From UBA6163 sp031411655 (GTDB lineage: Bacteria > Planctomycetota > Planctomycetia > Pirellulales > Pirellulaceae), in contig JANOBM010000046.1 of the NCBI GenBank assembly GCA_031411655.1, positions 77,762 to 141,761 on the forward strand: a DNA stretch of 64,000 bases, in the 5' to 3' direction. Under the pieces are notes generated by a model. The model was given only the letters and a program-made list of their open reading frames with translations, was not told the origin of the DNA and ran no database searches. Position numbers and translations under genes: made by a program. Below, in pieces: positions 62,336-64,000 of the stretch (positions are counted from its first letter, which is position 1; each line of letters opens with the position of its first letter).

Positions 62336-63631
62336 CTAACAACAGCCTGTATTTCCGCAGCATCCACCACTTGCCTTCGTAACCGGCAGCAGTTGTTTCG
62401 CTGGCGAGCTGCTGACCAAGGCAGAGAGCGCACCGCGATTGGGGTAAATTTTGCGACTAACGATCTCGCCATCGATGACAACCACGGGTAGTGAGTCTGT
62501 TCCCTCATTGCTTAGCACTTGATGGATGGCTTTGTTGTCAATGAACGCCTGAGGTTGTTGAGCCAAGTTGAATCGTTCCACATGGTGGCCTTGGCTCTTC
62601 AGCCAATCGAGATCCGCTGCGAATTGTGGAAGTACGGGATCGACTTCGGGACCACAGACACCGGTCGAGCAACACATTGGCTTGTCATAAACCTGCACAT
62701 TTTTCATAGTCTTTTCCTTCGAGGCGGGAAGAACGTTAAGAGTTAAAGTAGCGTTAATCGATTGAGCGGCCGATTGTTTTAGCGCATGCACTCGGACGCT
62801 GGCCGCGAATGCGTTTGCATCAAATGATTGCATGATCGATGCGAGCCCATCGTGCAAAGACTTCTGTGGTTGAGCACCATCCGTCGCCACTGCATCTGGA
62901 CCGCATTTGCTAACGCCGCAACATCCTTCGCCGTCGCTGGCCATGGCGTAAGCATTCAAGTCGACCCTGGTGTCCATTACGACGATGGAAGCAAATCCCG
63001 CCTGTTCAAGCAAGCCGCGATACTCGTCGATAGGAATTGCACCGGAGATACAACCGACATAGGCTTCGACACTTTGCTTCACTTCGCATGGTAGTTCTTG
63101 CTTGAGAGCAATGTCGCTTAGAGCGACGCGGCCGCCTGGCTTTAGCACTCGCAAGATCTCCCGGAACACAGCCAGCTTGTCAGGAACAAGGTTGATCACG
63201 CAGTTGCTGATGACGCAGTCGACCGAGTTGTCCGGCAACGGTAAGCGATCGATAGTCGAATGATGGAATTCGACGTTCGTCAGTCCTAGTTTCTGCTGAC
63301 CGGCTCGAGCACGCTCGAGCATCTCAGCCGTCATGTCGATGCCGATGACTCGGCCCGCCGATCCCACTTTTCGAGCCGCCAGAAACACATCGATACCTCC
63401 GCCGCAACCGAGATCGACGACGACTTCGCCTTCGCGGATGCCGGCCAGAGCCAAAGGGTTGCCACAGGACAGTCCCATGTTGGCCTCAGCGGGCAATTGG
63501 TTTAGTTCGTCTTCTGAGTATCCGAACGCAGACGCGATCGATCTCACCGACGACGAGTCGTTGGAAAGTTCGCCGCGGGCTACGCCGGCGTACTGATCAC
63601 GAACTTCGTCAATTATCATTCTTTGGTTCAC
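62336..63631 (-). CDS. arsM: Fusion of arsenite methyltransferase ArsM and ArsD
   Basis: 431 residues. ArsM part (about 1-270): VVVDLGCGGGIDVFLAARKV as SAM site, VDCVISNCVINLVPDK and YVGCISGAIP, supplying the conserved arsenite-binding Cys, and CCGVSKCG at its end. ArsD part from Met309: MKNVQVYDKPMCCSTGVCGP with the CC and C that take As(III), VERFNLAQQPQAFIDNKAI and DGEIVSRKIYP, ending in GGCCGNTGCC. ArsM methylates arsenite; ArsD carries it to ArsA. GTG at 63631 follows AAGGAG. The link (about 270-308) has no stop codon, and an internal ATG 62707 has its own AAGGAA, so free ArsD might also be made. Confidence 0.9.
   Translation of the reverse strand: MNQRMIIDEVRDQYAGVARGELSNDSSSVRSIASAFGYSEDELNQLPAEANMGLSCGNPLALAGIREGEVVVDLGCGGGIDVFLAARKVGSAGRVIGIDMTAEMLERARAGQQKLGLTNVEFHHSTIDRLPLPDNSVDCVISNCVINLVPDKLAVFREILRVLKPGGRVALSDIALKQELPCEVKQSVEAYVGCISGAIPIDEYRGLLEQAGFASIVVMDTRVDLNAYAMASDGEGCCGVSKCGPDAVATDGAQPQKSLHDGLASIMQSFDANAFAASVRVHALKQSAAQSINATLTLNVLPASKEKTMKNVQVYDKPMCCSTGVCGPEVDPVLPQFAADLDWLKSQGHHVERFNLAQQPQAFIDNKAIHQVLSNEGTDSLPVVVIDGEIVSRKIYPNRGALSALVSSSPAKQLLPVTKASGGCCGNTGCC
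62714..62719 (-). promoter_or_regulatory. Internal ribosome binding site in front of the ArsD domain
   Basis: Reverse-strand AAGGAA lies six bases before ATG 62707, the natural first codon of ArsD. It may permit separate synthesis of ArsD from within the arsM-arsD gene. It may equally be a relic of two formerly separate genes joined by loss of the arsM stop. Confidence 0.55.
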
Positions 63632-63637
63632 CTGAAT

Positions 63638-63643
63638 CTCCTT
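63638..63643 (-). promoter_or_regulatory. Ribosome binding site of the arsM-arsD gene
   Basis: Reverse-strand AAGGAG, six bases before the GTG at 63631. It decides for this GTG over the ATG four codons downstream. Confidence 0.7.
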
Positions 63644-63733
63644 TGTTCTCTATCGCATATCGCCGAAATACGATAATAATTGTCGGAAAACTTCGTTATC
63701 GAGTTTCCATGTAGTAAGGCAACCAACATTGCC

Positions 63734-64000
63734 TCACAAGCTTGCAATCAATTTCTTGAGCCTCGCCATCGCATTCTTGTTGATGCAATAACAAACGCGC
63801 GGTCCATCGATTTCGCCTTGCACTAAACCTGTTTCCTTCAGGATCTTTAGGTGTTGTGAAACGGTCGATTGAGCCAAGGGCATTTCTTCGACGATTTCCC
63901 CGCACATGCATGAGGTTCGGTTGAGCAACAATCGAACAATTCGCACGCGAGCCGGATGGGCCAACGCCCACGTCAGCTTGGCCATGTCCTCAGCCCAAGC
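63734..64000 (-). CDS. arsR: ArsR-family metalloid repressor, cut by the right window edge
   Basis: At least 88 residues; the frame is open through the window edge, and the few residues before Met at 63985 (AWAED) look like family sequence, so the true start is probably outside. Visible are LTWALAHPARVRIVRLLLNR, the metalloid-binding TSCMCGEIVEEM with Cys-x-Cys, and the recognition helix LAQSTVSQHLKILKETGLVQ. YCINKNAMARL follows in the wing and dimer region. ArsR represses its operon until As(III)/Sb(III) binds. It is followed on the same strand by arsM-arsD after about 100 bp and is likely their repressor. Confidence 0.9.
   Translation of the reverse strand, partial: AWAEDMAKLTWALAHPARVRIVRLLLNRTSCMCGEIVEEMPLAQSTVSQHLKILKETGLVQGEIDGPRVCYCINKNAMARLKKLIASL

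Overview
The window looks like chromosome from a planctomycete, most likely a Pirellulaceae/Rhodopirellula-type organism. The evidence is a large coiled-coil membrane protein followed by a VWA-like membrane protein and a caspase-fold-like secreted protein, a BBP7-type outer-membrane barrel, a secreted neutral-ceramidase-like protein, several non-ATG starts, few clear Shine-Dalgarno sites, and metal genes of a style I associate with that phylum. This is recognition by eye; no database search was possible. No rRNA, tRNA or CRISPR array was seen.

Layout. (1) 0-2.3 kb: a fatty acid desaturase running off the left edge and a divergent short-chain dehydrogenase. (2) 2.5-7.3 kb: a divalent-metal-type RND pump with its adaptor. 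(3) 7.6-18.3 kb: an inorganic-carbon uptake block. It has a SulP/STAS anion transporter, a NuoM-like and a NuoL-like membrane subunit, a DabA (DUF2309) protein in a tightly coupled operon, and a divergent OmpR-type two-component system. A C-terminal stump of an NhaD Na+/H+ antiporter sits beside SulP. (4) 18.4-30.7 kb: the planctomycete membrane/VWA/caspase-like operon, a BBP7 barrel, an alpha/beta hydrolase, a TrmN6-like methyltransferase and a ceramidase-like protein.

(5) 31.0-48.9 kb: an elaborate soft-metal (probably copper/silver) handling locus. It carries a CopZ-like chaperone, small secreted Cys-pair proteins, an ECF sigma/anti-sigma pair with a CCxC patch, two proteins with CP(V/I)SG...CCPPC modules, a fused double adaptor, two CusA-like pumps with unusual insertions, a BNR propeller with a CECC motif, and His-rich secreted proteins. 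Sigma factor, anti-sigma factor and periplasmic proteins probably form one sensing-and-export circuit. (6) 49-57 kb: an accessory, decayed stretch with DUF2924/serine-recombinase remnants, a TetR gene coupled to a cytochrome/PHM-like oxidoreductase broken by an 11-bp duplication, a displaced copy of the 3' end of the BNR gene, a glycosidase-like protein and hairpin repeats. (7) 57.1-64 kb: a Kef-type antiporter and an arsenic island with arsR, an arsM-arsD gene fusion and arsA. A MarR gene with an internal stop, an ACR3 permease remnant and a deleted REP-type transposase mark its decay.

The general picture is a metal- and metalloid-resistance region assembled from modules and then partly eroded. 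At least eight gene remnants can be read in it: NhaD, BlaI, DUF2924, serine recombinase, BNR 3' end, MarR, ACR3 and an IS200-like transposase.
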